In this document: piece after piece, positions 27,241-57,352 of the stretch
Numbering within the stretch: position 1 is the first letter of the stretch
How the letters are laid out: each line of letters starts with the position of its first letter
Assembly: GCF_964340395.1 (NCBI RefSeq)
Contig: NC_135550.1
Coordinates: 16,907,484-16,971,483 of the forward strand
DNA from: Glandiceps talaboti
Taxonomy: Eukaryota > Hemichordata > Enteropneusta > Spengelidae
Reading direction: 5' to 3'
Length of the DNA: 64,000 nt
Translations under genes and position numbers: made by a program
The notes under the pieces: model-generated
The model's database searches: none
Told to the model about the DNA's origin: nothing
Seen by the model: only the letters and a program-made list of their open reading frames with translations

Positions 27241-27420
27241 TAGCAACCAATCATATCTCGCGTTGTATAATGCCGTTATGCTAATTAGTGTACCACTTTT
27301 GGCGCCAAAATAGTCTTTCTTGAAAACAAATATTTTTATTGGTTAACTTCCGGGCTGTTGTGGTAGTCACAATCACTCCCGACTAGTCCCTCCTTTTCTT
27401 TTACGCTTCTCCCCACACGT
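27241..27420. promoter_or_regulatory. Promoter-like block with E2F palindrome, CCAAT and ETS sites
   Basis: The block has more GC and CpG than its surroundings. It holds a perfect 14-bp palindrome TTTTGGCGCCAAAA (27297-27310), which fits the E2F consensus. It also has CCAAT (27247-27251), its reverse ATTGG (27338-27342) and an ETS-like ACTTCCGG (27346-27353). This combination is typical of TATA-less animal promoters. The nearest gene that needs an upstream first exon is the minus-strand FOXN, so it is the inferred client. No transcript start can be seen directly. Confidence 0.45.
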
Positions 27421-27479
27421 GTATGATGATTCGGCTGTACTTACCAGACCTGAGTGCCAAATATACGCCATTATTTTCA

Positions 27480-32450
<4,971 letters not shown>

Positions 32451-35339
32451 CTATAAATCATCCAGGTGATATTTCATCATAAATTCAAAGTCTTTGTAGC
32501 TAACTCTGCCATCTCCATCTCTGTCAATCTCCCTAAAGGCTGAATCAACTCTGTGAGTTGCTATGTGTGGTGCTACCTGTGAAAAGGCCTTGCGTATATC
32601 ATCCACAGTCAGAAATCCTTTGCCTGCAATGGAAGAAGTGTGTATGTGACACTGTACTGTGTATGTTATGTTAAAATTTGATATATATTGTGATACTTAA
32701 CAGTTCAGTTGTACTCTCACCTATCATAATACCACTTTTATATCACTATGTTGTTGAGTTCACTTTCTATGTATTCTGGTTTGACTGCTCCAAACCAAAG
32801 CCATTGCCACAAACCATTGCTTGTCAATGTCAGCTTCAAAGTTAGGATGTAGTGACAATATGATTTCTCAGAATTGACACTAGAGGGCAGGTCAAAACAG
32901 GCAATTACAATATGGTAATATATATGAACTTCAGAAATCAAACTTTAAAACATAGTTAAAAGTAATCTATTCTATATACTGATTGTTTGGTTCTGTTTGG
33001 TTCCTCTTATTAATTCTGATATAGCCTTTACACTGAGGATGGGCCATGGCTTAAAATGTTTGTAATAACTTGATTTTCAAGGACTGAAGTGAGTTCCTAT
33101 ACTTGGTTAAAAGTGATATTCACTAACTGGTATAAAACAGCAATCAAACAGCTTACAAATCATTCTGAGTCCATTTCAGGGAACACAGGCAGCTAAGATG
33201 TCAACAAAGCCATAGCTACATGTAAATAGTGTACTTACATTGTGAGTCAAACACCATAAACGTTTGTCTGATTTCATCATCTTTATCTACAACAGAAAGC
33301 TTGGAACACATGATAGTCATGAAGTGATCAAGTTTCATACCTGTTGATAGGAAAGATATGTTATATTAGGCAGATGACAAGAATGCTATCAAGGCGTATT
33401 TACCTAGTTTCAAAGAACAAATACCTATGACCTATTATAATAACAAAATTACCTAAAGATTTATACCACTGAATTCTTCATATACTGTATAAATTGTTAA
33501 AATGGATGAGGAGACGCCTAGTCTCCCTGTAGCTAGTAATAAACAGTGCTGCCTTGGTCAGAGAATAATTTTAGAAGCTTTTCATAAAAATAGCACCAGT
33601 TGCCATGGTAGCACAACCAGTAATATTATTAATATTTATTAATGTATTACAAAAAGAATAAACAATTTTCCTAGATTGATCAGAACACCTTTACATTTGA
33701 CAAACTATCTAATATTGATTTGCAATTTTGTTGAAACAGTCTTGAAGTCCAGAGCATATCTTGGCAAAGACATTCCATAAAACAGACTTTGGGGTATCTC
33801 TAAGTCAGCTTGCTTGTATGTAGTTGTTCAACCCCTTAGCAATGCATTGGTCAACAGACAGAGTGACAGCATCTCCAGGCCCCAATAGTAATATATATAG
33901 TATAGCTCAGCTGGCTGCTCATTAAGGGATGAATGCTTCAGAAATCTGAACAAAAACTTAGAGAATTTGCTTTACTTTGTGCCTAATAACAATACTGTAT
34001 GACATTTATCAAAGAAATCATCATACTAGTAGGTGTCCAGACTACAGTGCTCTTCAGTGCCTGGAGCTATTAGCTGATGAATGAATGTTAGTTAGAGGAA
34101 AGTATGATACAGTGTATCTATTTTCAGAACTGATATTTTTTGTAGACTAAAAAATATACTTGTTGACTGTTGAAGAACAAACTTTTCAAAAATTCACATT
34201 CATTACAATATCAATAAATATAGCATAGAAAGCAGGCGATGGGCCCCTGAATCTTGTTATGCATGCCATGCCATTCTTGTCATGGGGATATATTCAAGAA
34301 ATATGAAAGAAAAAGTGTTGTTGATGATCATTGCTTACATTGTTGTCCATCTATAGTGTCTGCATTCTTCAACATCTCATCCACTTCATACTGTAATGCA
34401 GGCAAGAAAGACAAACTTTTATAGAAGATATAGTTCCACCTGGTTTGTCATATGGCAAGGCTATTTTGCAAATTTAAGCTTGACCTTGAAAAATGAAGGC
34501 TTTGGACAATTGTCTGTCTGGACAGTAACCATACCTCAAACAATGCAGATATACACATTTGATTGGTGTTTCTTAGGATGAACTTCCAAATGCACGAAAG
34601 ACCTTGAAGATGACAGTCAAGGTCAAAGCTTTAGCATCAGGCTTGACAGCTAACCTATACAAATATAGGTGTTGACACTTGAATGGTGTCTCTCGATACA
34701 ACATAATGTATTGACCGATTTGCTATTTGATGTGGAATATGGAGGTCAAAGTCAAAGGTCAAGGTATAAAAAAGCTTACCTTTGACATGAATGTAGACAC
34801 TTAAGTGGAGTTTTTGTGTATTTAACTTCTTGATTTATCATAGGAAGACAAATTTAAGATAGTTTGACTTGAAAATCTTCTTCAAAGTCAAAGGTCAAAG
34901 TCTCAATGGAAAGCTTACCATTGATAATGTGGGTGTAGACACTTGAATGGTGTCTGCATGAATAAAACTTTTGGAGATAGTAGGCAAAGTGTGCTTCAGT
35001 TTTGCTATAAAGTCAACATCATGAAATTAAGTTATACAAGTATATGCATATGTCTCACATAGTAAAAGTGATTATTGAAAATATCATAAAAAAATTAATA
35101 TGCATTTGACCACAAAGCTATGAAGTTATGAAGTTATGATGCAAATTGTAAAATTTTACAACAAATATGGCCACCATTTGGCAATATTTGATTCGGTTGC
35201 AAAACAAAGGGATGTTCATTATGTCTCACATAATAAGTTACCTTGGTGGTAGGTTTGGTTGAAATCAGCTGATGTATGCCAGAGATATGAGGGTGAATGC
35301 ACACATGCATGCACACACAGACACACACACAGACACACA

Positions 35340-35379
<40 letters not shown>

Positions 35380-35403
35380 CGCGCGCACACATGCACATAC
35401 ACA

Positions 35404-35450
<47 letters not shown>

Positions 35451-37487
35451 GCATAACATAACCTTCCCTTATGGAAGGTAGAAATGACAGGAATTGTAAG
35501 AATGAAAACTTACTTTTGTGGGTTTATAACCAAGAAGGGACACTGTTGCTACTTTGATATCCTCTCTTTTCAAGTACCCTTTATGTTCTTCATCACATTC
35601 ATAGAAAATCTGTAAAAACAAATTTTAACAAAATTATTAAGCATTTAAAAAAGATAACAGTATTTTACGTGTAAAGTGAACAGGGGTGGGATAGAGACAG
35701 GAGTCAAATTTTAAAACAATGAAATCACATTATGACCAGAAATTATCCCCTAATAACCAGTAAGTCACAAACCGGTTTCTCTGAATCAAATGGTGTGAGG
35801 GCACAACTTTCCGAAATGGTGGCATCCATCAAAGGGAGGTCTTGTGTTACTTTTCTTCCAAAAAAAAGCATTCAGTTTTAGATTTGATATCTTAAATGTG
35901 TCCCATCTAATGTCAAAATACGTGGAGAGTATCAATGACAAAAATCATTACTAGGTTCAAGCCTATTTTGAAGAAAAATGAAATAAAAACTGTTGTACCA
36001 TACTGGAGCATACATAGTCATTGCATATGCATAGTACATGTAGTACTAGTAGTATGCACTAACCCACTTGGTGACTGTTTTCACATTTGAACAATATCTC
36101 AATCGAAAACAAATATCTCCAAGGGCATTCCTATAGTAGTACTACAACTACGCATACATGTACACTCCAGTACAGTAATATGTTGGGCCTATATTTTTTT
36201 TAGAATTCATCTTTCTTCAAAATACACTTGAACCTAGCAATGATTTTTGTTGTGGATACTCTCCACGTATTTTGACATTGGATAGGACATGGGAAATGGC
36301 TAGCTCCGTTCAGACTGTGTTTAAGACATCAAATCTAAAAACTGAATGCTGTTCTCAAAAGAAAACTAACACTCATGAGCAAAGGACTTGCCTTTGATTG
36401 TGCCCCACATCATGGTGAATCAGAGAAAACTGGTTTGTGACTTACAGGTTTTTAGGAGATGATTATATTCAGTTTTAGTATCTGATTTACTTGTCTGTTG
36501 GGAATGGGTATGAGAAATGCCAATTTGGATTTCTCAGTCTTGAAAAAAAAATTGTAAAACAACATATACCATGCTTACATAACTCATTATAGCCACAAAA
36601 AAAACTTTCAAAACTGTGTAAAAAGTTTACTGTTGTATTTTCATATGTACATTTGTGTGCACAACATGGTTTAAATCAGTTTACAACTAATACTGAAGTA
36701 AAGCACTTACTCTATGTGCTACACTCATTTATAACATTAATATCAAGTGTATTAAAGTATACTGTTTCAATTGGTTTATTTACAAGCCTAGCAAGTGGCC
36801 TTTCTAATGTTCTAATTATTAAATGAAACAGTATACTTTTACAGTTGATGCTATAAACAATTGTGGTACATACGGAAAATACTTTACTTTAGTATTATGG
36901 GTTGTAATGTGTTTGTATACTCCTCTACCAGAGACGTTTTACAATGTAAAGATCGAGACCATTCATCATCATATCTGTCCCATTACATTCTGATGTTTAT
37001 CACTTGACAATGTTTTAAAATGGAATGACCCATTCTTCAAATGAAAAATTAATAATTAGAAAACGACTAATTAGTCACGTAATAATGGTAAATAATTTAA
37101 CAATGTATTATCAAGTTCATTGTGACACATAGCCAACATGCAATGGCTATACCATTCAAATACAAAATGGTTGCAGGACTCAACAAAGAACCGCAGTTAG
37201 TTATGAGTTAGCTTTGTAACAGAAAATTGCAGTTAGTATATTTAATTCGTCTATTTATAGACACGCTAAAAATAAACATTTCTACAGCACCTAACGCAAA
37301 TTTGTAACACGGTATCAATTTTTCAATTTGCAACATAAATTTCTGCACGCACGTACATGTATTGTGTGGCTTTCACACGAGTGATAATTTCGTGACTTAC
37401 ATCTGATATAGTTTTTTTGTCGTCCGCTGTAATATTTCTTCGCGATGGCAGGTGATAACTACCGAACTGGAATAAAACGTTGGTCAT
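32451..37487 (-). CDS. EFCAB11: EF-hand calcium-binding domain-containing protein 11
   Basis: There are five coding exons: 37487-37401, 35609-35514, 34390-34339, 33340-33239 and 32623-32451. They total 510 nt, giving 169 aa (human about 163), and every intron is GT-AG. The protein is calmodulin-like with four EF-hand positions. EF1 ([13 protein letters not shown], from residue 34) and EF4 ([13 protein letters not shown], near 148) keep most ligands but end in Asp. EF2 and EF3 (near 72 and 112) are degenerate. [33 protein letters not shown] and REIDRDGDG place it with EFCAB11 rather than calmodulin or centrin. The cellular role of this family is poorly known. It is divergent from FBXO11 and in the same orientation as FOXN, as EFCAB11 is to FOXN3 in human. 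Introns 1 and 2 are filled with repeats. Confidence 0.92.
34420..35449. repeat. Internally repeated dispersed element ending in a CA microsatellite
   Basis: It fills most of EFCAB11 intron 2. The phrase TAGACACTTGAATGGTGTCT recurs four times at about 117-142-bp spacing, each near a run such as GGTCAAAGTCAAAGGTCAAG. A block reading GTTGAAATCAGCTGATG ... CCAGAGATATGAG follows and runs into CA repeats (35299-35449). Many marine invertebrate repeats have this form; the family is not identified. Confidence 0.6.
35741..36463. mobile_element. Foldback element with about 330-bp inverted arms
   Basis: The left arm starts ATTATCCCCTAATAACCAG and continues TAAGTCACAAACCGGTTTCT. The right arm, read in reverse complement, gives ATCATCTCCTAAAAACCTG and TAAGTCACAAACCAGTTTTC. 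The match carries on, with scattered differences, through TCAAAATACGTGGAGAGTAT toward a centre near 36100. No open frame resembles a transposase. It lies in EFCAB11 intron 1. Confidence 0.85.
36681..36908. mobile_element. Short palindromic MITE-like element
   Basis: The ends TTACAACTAATACTGAAGTA and, in reverse complement, ATTACAACCCATAATACTAA match with small gaps. The inner arms contain a perfect 16-bp inverted repeat AAAGTATACTGTTTCA (36753-36768 and 36840-36825). It lies about 220 bp from the larger foldback element. Confidence 0.75.
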
Positions 37488-37812
37488 CTTTCAATCGAGC
37501 AGACCCAAAGCTATGATAAAATTATATCGGCTTTATACCACAGAGACCATAATAATGTAAACATGTAGCATTTCCGCCATGTTTCAAGTACATTAGTAAT
37601 TTATGTATTTCTATGTGATTGGCCAATGCAAATATTTTGACTTCACGTGCTCCGAACACGTTCTATGATTGGTTTACCGTTGAAAGCCGTGCATCGCATT
37701 TCATCTTCACTGTGGTACTCTATGAATTCATAGTCATTCCTCAAGGTGATATGTTGTTGCATCGTTCTTGACGCCCTTCCACTTAGTTATTTTTCCGATT
37801 AACTCAACTATA
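37488..37812. promoter_or_regulatory. Bidirectional EFCAB11/FBXO11 promoter region
   Basis: Only 325 bp separate the two divergent start codons. Within it is ATTGGCCAAT (37618-37627), a CCAAT box on both strands that overlaps an octamer ATGCAAAT (37626-37633). A second ATTGG lies at 37668-37672, an E-box CACGTG at 37644-37649 and a YY1-like CCGCCATGTT at 37574-37583. No TATA box stands out. This fits a TATA-less promoter firing both ways. Both transcripts' 5' UTRs must lie inside it unless there are extra upstream exons. Confidence 0.65.
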
Positions 37813-51717
<13,905 letters not shown>

Positions 51718-53962
51718 CAGCTCAACAATACAAATAAATCTGATATGTAGAAACTCCATACTGAGAGTAATATTTGACAAAAGCTGCCACCAGTAGATAT
51801 GAGAGAGATAAATCTAACCCATGGGTAAAGAGTCAACTGGTGATGAAGATGGAAATGCATGATGTTGTCATGGCAATTGGTCCAGGGATATTGCTGTGTA
51901 TGATTATACTGCCATAGGAAGAGTTGTATGGATATTTGTCATTGATTTAACTCCAACAGTATTGTAACAGCTCATAGTCACGAAGGACAAAACTCGTAGT
52001 ACAAAAAAATAAGTTTCTATGATGAGAGATTTAAAGTAGCGAAGTGGAATAAAGGCAGAGTTTTATCTGCCAGGAACAATCAAAACTCATGTACCAACTT
52101 ACAAAGTTTGTATGGAAAATCCTTTTTTTTTGTAAATATCTTTTTATAGATGTGATAACACAGACTCAATTTGTCTGACAACTCTTTCAGCAAAATTAAT
52201 ATTGACGTCTTTAATGACAGTACTGAGATCTCCATTGATGTGAGGTTTCAACTTGAGGTTACGTCATTCACCTTTATGTCTGTAAATTTTTCTGCTTGTA
52301 TTGGATGTACTTTTGGTCTTAAGTTAAAGGTAGTCAGCTGAAGTATGAGCTGCAAGTGTGTTTAGGACAAATTGAACTTAAAGGTTGTACTACAGTACAA
52401 GTGTTTTTAAGATGACTGAACATGAACTTGAAGGTTGGACTACAAAACCCAGTGTTTTAGGACAACTGAACTTGAAGTTTATACTCTAACACCATTGTTT
52501 TTACTACAACTGAACTTGAAGGGTTGTACCACAACGTCTACAACTGAAGTTGAACATGAACACCAATGTATTAGGACAACTGAACTGGAACTTGAAGGGT
52601 TGTACTACAACTTCAACGTTTTAGGACAACTGAACTTGAGGTTGTGTTACAACACCAACGTTTTAGGACAACTGAGCTTGAACTTGAAGGTTCTGCTACA
52701 GCACTAGTGGCGCTATTTTTAGTAGTTGCTTTTATTGATTTACATCAATATACTGAAATTGTCCATTTCTAGATACCTTCATGGACTCATTTATTTCAGG
52801 GATTTGGTCCAAGAAAAAGTACAGTCTTAGGAACTCTGTTTTGACACATTGTAAATTAGTACTTTGTATTTTGTGTATGTGTGTGTGTGTGTCCCTTGGC
52901 ATTTTTTAGGGTGCAATTTCTAGAAAGTAATAGAATCTCCACTGCCAATGAGTCCTTTCTGATTGTACTAATTTATGCTAATTTTCAAAGCAATTTGGGT
53001 AAGTGCAAGAGTGCAACAACCAGTTCTTCCATTGTGGATGATGATGAGTTTTGTAAATATTCTGAGAGTTCATCTGTAAACATGCTTTTAGTAGCATTCG
53101 TGTACTACATGTAATATTGTACTAATTTTCATACTCCTATATGTGTGTGTTGCATGTTGCGATATAAAGAAAAGTTACTCCAAGAAGTTATGGTCAACTT
53201 CTAGTATGCAATAGCTTTTCATTTGTTTTATTCAATCATCCCATATGTAAATTTGTTGTGTTCCTACCTTTCTGTATCATAAGAAGAAATAGGCCAGCTG
53301 AATTTTTTTTTACTCAGAGTTAATTTTCGTTGATGATATGTTAGACGTTTTCCTCAGTCTGCAAGTGGCCCTTGTATTTCAACCAAAAGTTTCAATGGAA
53401 TATAAAGAACATCGAACAGTGCCCAGCTTTTTAAGTAGAATATTTAAATATGACTATTTGCATAATATAGCCCCCTCAGTGTTGTAAAAACTGAGAAACT
53501 GTTGTTTATCTAGTGACGGTCATCTTGGCATATTATTGACTGATTATTTAAGTAGTATTTTGTTTCCATTTTACTGGAGTGTCTTCATCTTCATACCTTG
53601 TCACAAAAAAAGTAACATGCCTTGAGAGTTTGAACTGAAATGTCCAATGCAACAAATATTGTTGCATTAATTCTAGGTGTAATTCTTTTTAAGTTAACTT
53701 TTTTTTTTGATTTTTTTAAATGAGAAATTTTTCTAATGAACTGTTAGTCTTATTGATTGTGATAGATTTGGGCCTGGCTATGGTTCTTTTGGTCTTGTGA
53801 CTGTAACCTTTTTATGTGCTGGCTCAGCAGTTTATGTGGTCATTAGCATGCTTTCTGAATAGAAAAACTAATATAAATTAATATATATATATCACAAAAA
53901 AGAAAAATGTCTAACTTGTCTAAATTGTTTAATAATTGGTGTATATGTGGTAGAAAAATAAA
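51718..53962 (+). promoter_or_regulatory. FBXO11 3' UTR with poly(A) signal
   Basis: AATAAA at 53957-53962 is followed within 30 bases by a TGTGTGTGCGG run, a good GU-rich downstream element. If used, the 3' UTR is about 2.2 kb and includes the tandem repeat at 52.3-52.7 kb. An earlier AATAAA (51733-51738) lies only 16 bases after the stop and is less likely. Confidence 0.55.
52340..52700. repeat. About 45-50-bp tandem repeat in the FBXO11 3' UTR
   Basis: About seven degenerate units containing AGGACAACTGAACTTGAAGG, TTGTACTACAAC and CACCAATGTTTT. Some units duplicate the GAACTTGAA segment. Confidence 0.85.
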
Positions 53963-56900
53963 ATATTTTCTACAATCCTTTAGTTATGTGTGTGTGCGGT
54001 GCATCATTTTCACCAACAATGTAAAAATGGTTTTACTGTGCTTCCCAATCTAAGTATAAACCATGAAGTACTGCTGCAACATATTGATACATTTATTGAA
54101 CTTGTTCAAATGCATTGACATACATTTATATAGCTATAGTAGTCACTGTGCAGCCAACACAGCAAAGTTGAACTAAAGTGTACTTTGATAACACTGTCGA
54201 ATGCCATGAGCATGCAATTATTCATTGTTGCAAGTTAACTGTCCCTATTGTATGACATCATCATGGCTATAGACATATAGATTGATGTATAACAAGAACA
54301 AGTCTTGGTAACTGTATTCAAGCTTCAAGATGAACCAAAGTTGAAATTTTTTATAAAGATATCTGTAATGATGTGCATGTTTGTGGTACTCGTCTGATCT
54401 GACCCTACTACTACATTTTAGTACAAAGACTTTGTATCGATATCCTGCAGTAGTTCATCATTCATACTGTGATTGGAAGCACTGTAATAGTAGAGTGGAA
54501 AGAGAACACGACAGCCTTCGTCGTACTCAAGGAGTCTGTCTAGACTCACTTAGTGGAACCCAAATTGTTGACATGTTACCACTGTTTACACATTTAGTAA
54601 TTTCCAATAAGACATGGTAAAAAAACACGAGATTCATTATTTGTATCTGTCAAAGCTTATCTCAAGTGTGTATGTGCTTTTGTAAACCTAGAATTGCTAA
54701 TTATGAGAATTCCACATTTCACTATCATCGTACGACATATGCACTGCACTAGCTGTAACTAATGTTTTCTGAAGCTAGCTGTTTTGTTAGATATAATAAC
54801 TTGGTCATAATATTGTACACCCTGAACAGTATTGTATCACCTGTGGTAAACAGTATTGAACCTGTGGTAAACATATTTGTGCAGCTGTGCACATAATATG
54901 GTAAATAAATCCAATCAAATTGGTTTTTGGGTCCACACCCTGAAATCACAATATCAACCTGCTACTGTACAACTTACTGACATATTTGACCTCTAATTAA
55001 CATATGTCTCTATAATTATTGATATTCTAACAATCTTTGGTGAATATATGTTGGTTGTCTGATAAAAAATAATACTCAAGTTACAGCTTGTTTTCACAAA
55101 GTACTGTATAGAATATCAAAGAAAACCAAAAAATTCGGTGATTTATGAGGAAATGTACAAAAGTTTAAGAGACAGTAGGAAATCCATGTTTCATTTTGCC
55201 TTTCGACAGAATAATACTAAGCTATCGAACACGGTGTGATAAGCTGAGAGTTTTTGACTGCAAACTGTCAGTTTTGTCCACTATGATATATGGCACTGTT
55301 TATTAGGATATCCTTGAGAACAGTTCTACAAAAATGGGAAGTTGTTAAAGTTTACATATTTGTTGTATAGTGTTGTTGCGCAGTATATGTGTTATAGAAT
55401 TCTGGTAACCCAGGCTTGGGTTCATGTCTAAATTTGGATGGGAAATCCAACTGGAACAAGTCTTTGTGGAAGACAAATTCCCTGAATACTATCTCTGTGT
55501 GATAAATGTTTAATTTCTGTGATGATGGCTTTTTTTTAGAGGGGTGTGTTAAATTCTGACCTAGCAGGTCAATTGTCAATACAAAGATACTAGCGAAAAG
55601 GTCATATCTGACATTGCACAAAAGAGGGGTAAACATCCAACCATGTTTCACATTAATCCTCTTCCTACCAGGGCAGTATTTGTTTGTACACACAAAAAAA
55701 AAACCTACAAGAAGGAAGAAACAGGAGCAAGGTATTACATATATTATGCTTCAGGGACTTCAAAACACAGTAGTATTACTGATCACATTTTCTTTTTTCC
55801 ACTCTGTATGGTCAGTGTGCTTTGTGCTTTTCTTTTGCTGTATTTCCTCCCTTCTTTTGTTTTGTCTTTGTACTGTTAAATATATGTTAATAAAACAAAT
55901 AAATAAATAACAAAAACTGTAGTACTGATGACAAACATTGCAAACAGGGCTCGACAGTTTAAAACATGTAAATTGAGAAATAAACACATTCACTCAAAGT
56001 TGTACAGTGGTGTTGTTTGTAGTCATTTATTGCAGATATATACAGATAAGTACAAATTGTATACTTTGGATTCAGCATAACGTTCATCTACATAGGTTCA
56101 TCGTTATTAGTATTTGTTTATTTATTCTCGTTTTAGAGATGTGATATTATATACATCTGTCTCCATTTCACATTTTTATTGGTCAAGAGACCTATTTTTC
56201 TCCAAATCCATACACTTGGTTTTTGTATTTTGTGGTCTCACGTTTGTAACAAAATCGCAACGCACCATTTGAAGCGCTAAATTTTGTTTATACCAAAGTC
56301 CATACAAATATGTGATGTATCATATATGGCACAAATATCTTACTTGGTAAGGTCTTACAAAACAGAAAACAACAAAGAAAAAAAGAAGAAATAACTGACA
56401 AAGATGGTAAAAATTTCTAATTCAAGCATTTTATAGTCCTTGCAAAAAATAAGGGAAAACCAACCAATGCAAATGAAGTTGGCATGGCCATAATATGATA
56501 AAACAGATTATGATTACGTTATATCATGGAAGTGATGTCTTAAATGATAATATCATTACCCAAAGTTTGACAACTGTATTTCATTTGCATGCATTATAAA
56601 AGTACAATGTAAGTGTACATACATATTATTAACATCAGTACTTGAATAGGAGATATGACAGTACAGCAAGAAGCCATATTTAGGTGAAACATTTCATGGT
56701 TTGGCCACTAGGAGTGCTGTTTGCAAGCTGGATGTGAGGGTTGGAAGTGAGGGTCAAAATAGTTGAGTATTATACTAGTGTAAAGCCAGCAGTAGTTTTC
56801 TGTGTCGTTTTCATTGTAGTTTTATTAGTGACTACCCATAATCAAAACATGCTTAACTACTACATTAATGCTCTTTCAAGAACAGATACAATTTGTCCAC

Positions 56901-57352
56901 AGATGTGCATTACCATAAAATCAGTGGCCTTGACCAAAGTTTAGCCCTCACTTTGCTGAATTTGAGATGCCCTCTTGTGATCCTTATGAGCAAAATGACT
57001 GGTAACCAGAATATAGCACATTACAGGATTCTTTTCTTCATCTTACATGTAATGATCATCTTTCACCTTTGTTCCAATGTTTTGGAACGGTTTTATAAAC
57101 CTGTATGAATATACTAAATGAAAAGAATGTGTGCTAAATTCTTTATCTTTTCAAATCAGATAAATATACAAACAAATGTGTAACACAACTGCATAACTTT
57201 TTAAAAAAATACTGTTACTAATGGTATCAGCTTGACAGACAATCATTTCACCACACCTATGGCACTACAAAACTAGTTCAGCTAGTAGATTTAAGGTTTA
57301 AAACAATACATTTCACAGATTAAAAATCAGAACAGCGTCTTTAGTATCGATT
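53963..57352. other. Intergenic DNA between convergent FBXO11 and ARSA genes
   Basis: No exon is recognised. It holds one end of a dispersed repeat near 55.66 kb and an AT-rich stretch ending in repeated AAATA (to about 55912) that resembles a retroelement tail. A second dispersed-repeat copy lies at 56690-57095. The ARSA-A 3' UTR should enter from the right; an AATAAA (minus strand) at 56827-56822 is a possible end. Confidence 0.45.
56690..57095. repeat. Dispersed repeat, copy 2
   Basis: Same order of shared blocks as the stretch at 51088-51465, including TTTGGCCACTAGGAGTGCTG and ATCAGTGGCCTTGACCAAAG, diverged in between. Confidence 0.75.

Noticed and set aside
35134-35481. Cys/Val and His/Thr repeat frames
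   Set aside because: Translations of the CA microsatellite inside EFCAB11 intron 2.
55352-55693. 113-codon minus-strand frame between FBXO11 and ARSA
   Set aside because: Overlaps a dispersed-repeat fragment and matches no family I recognise.
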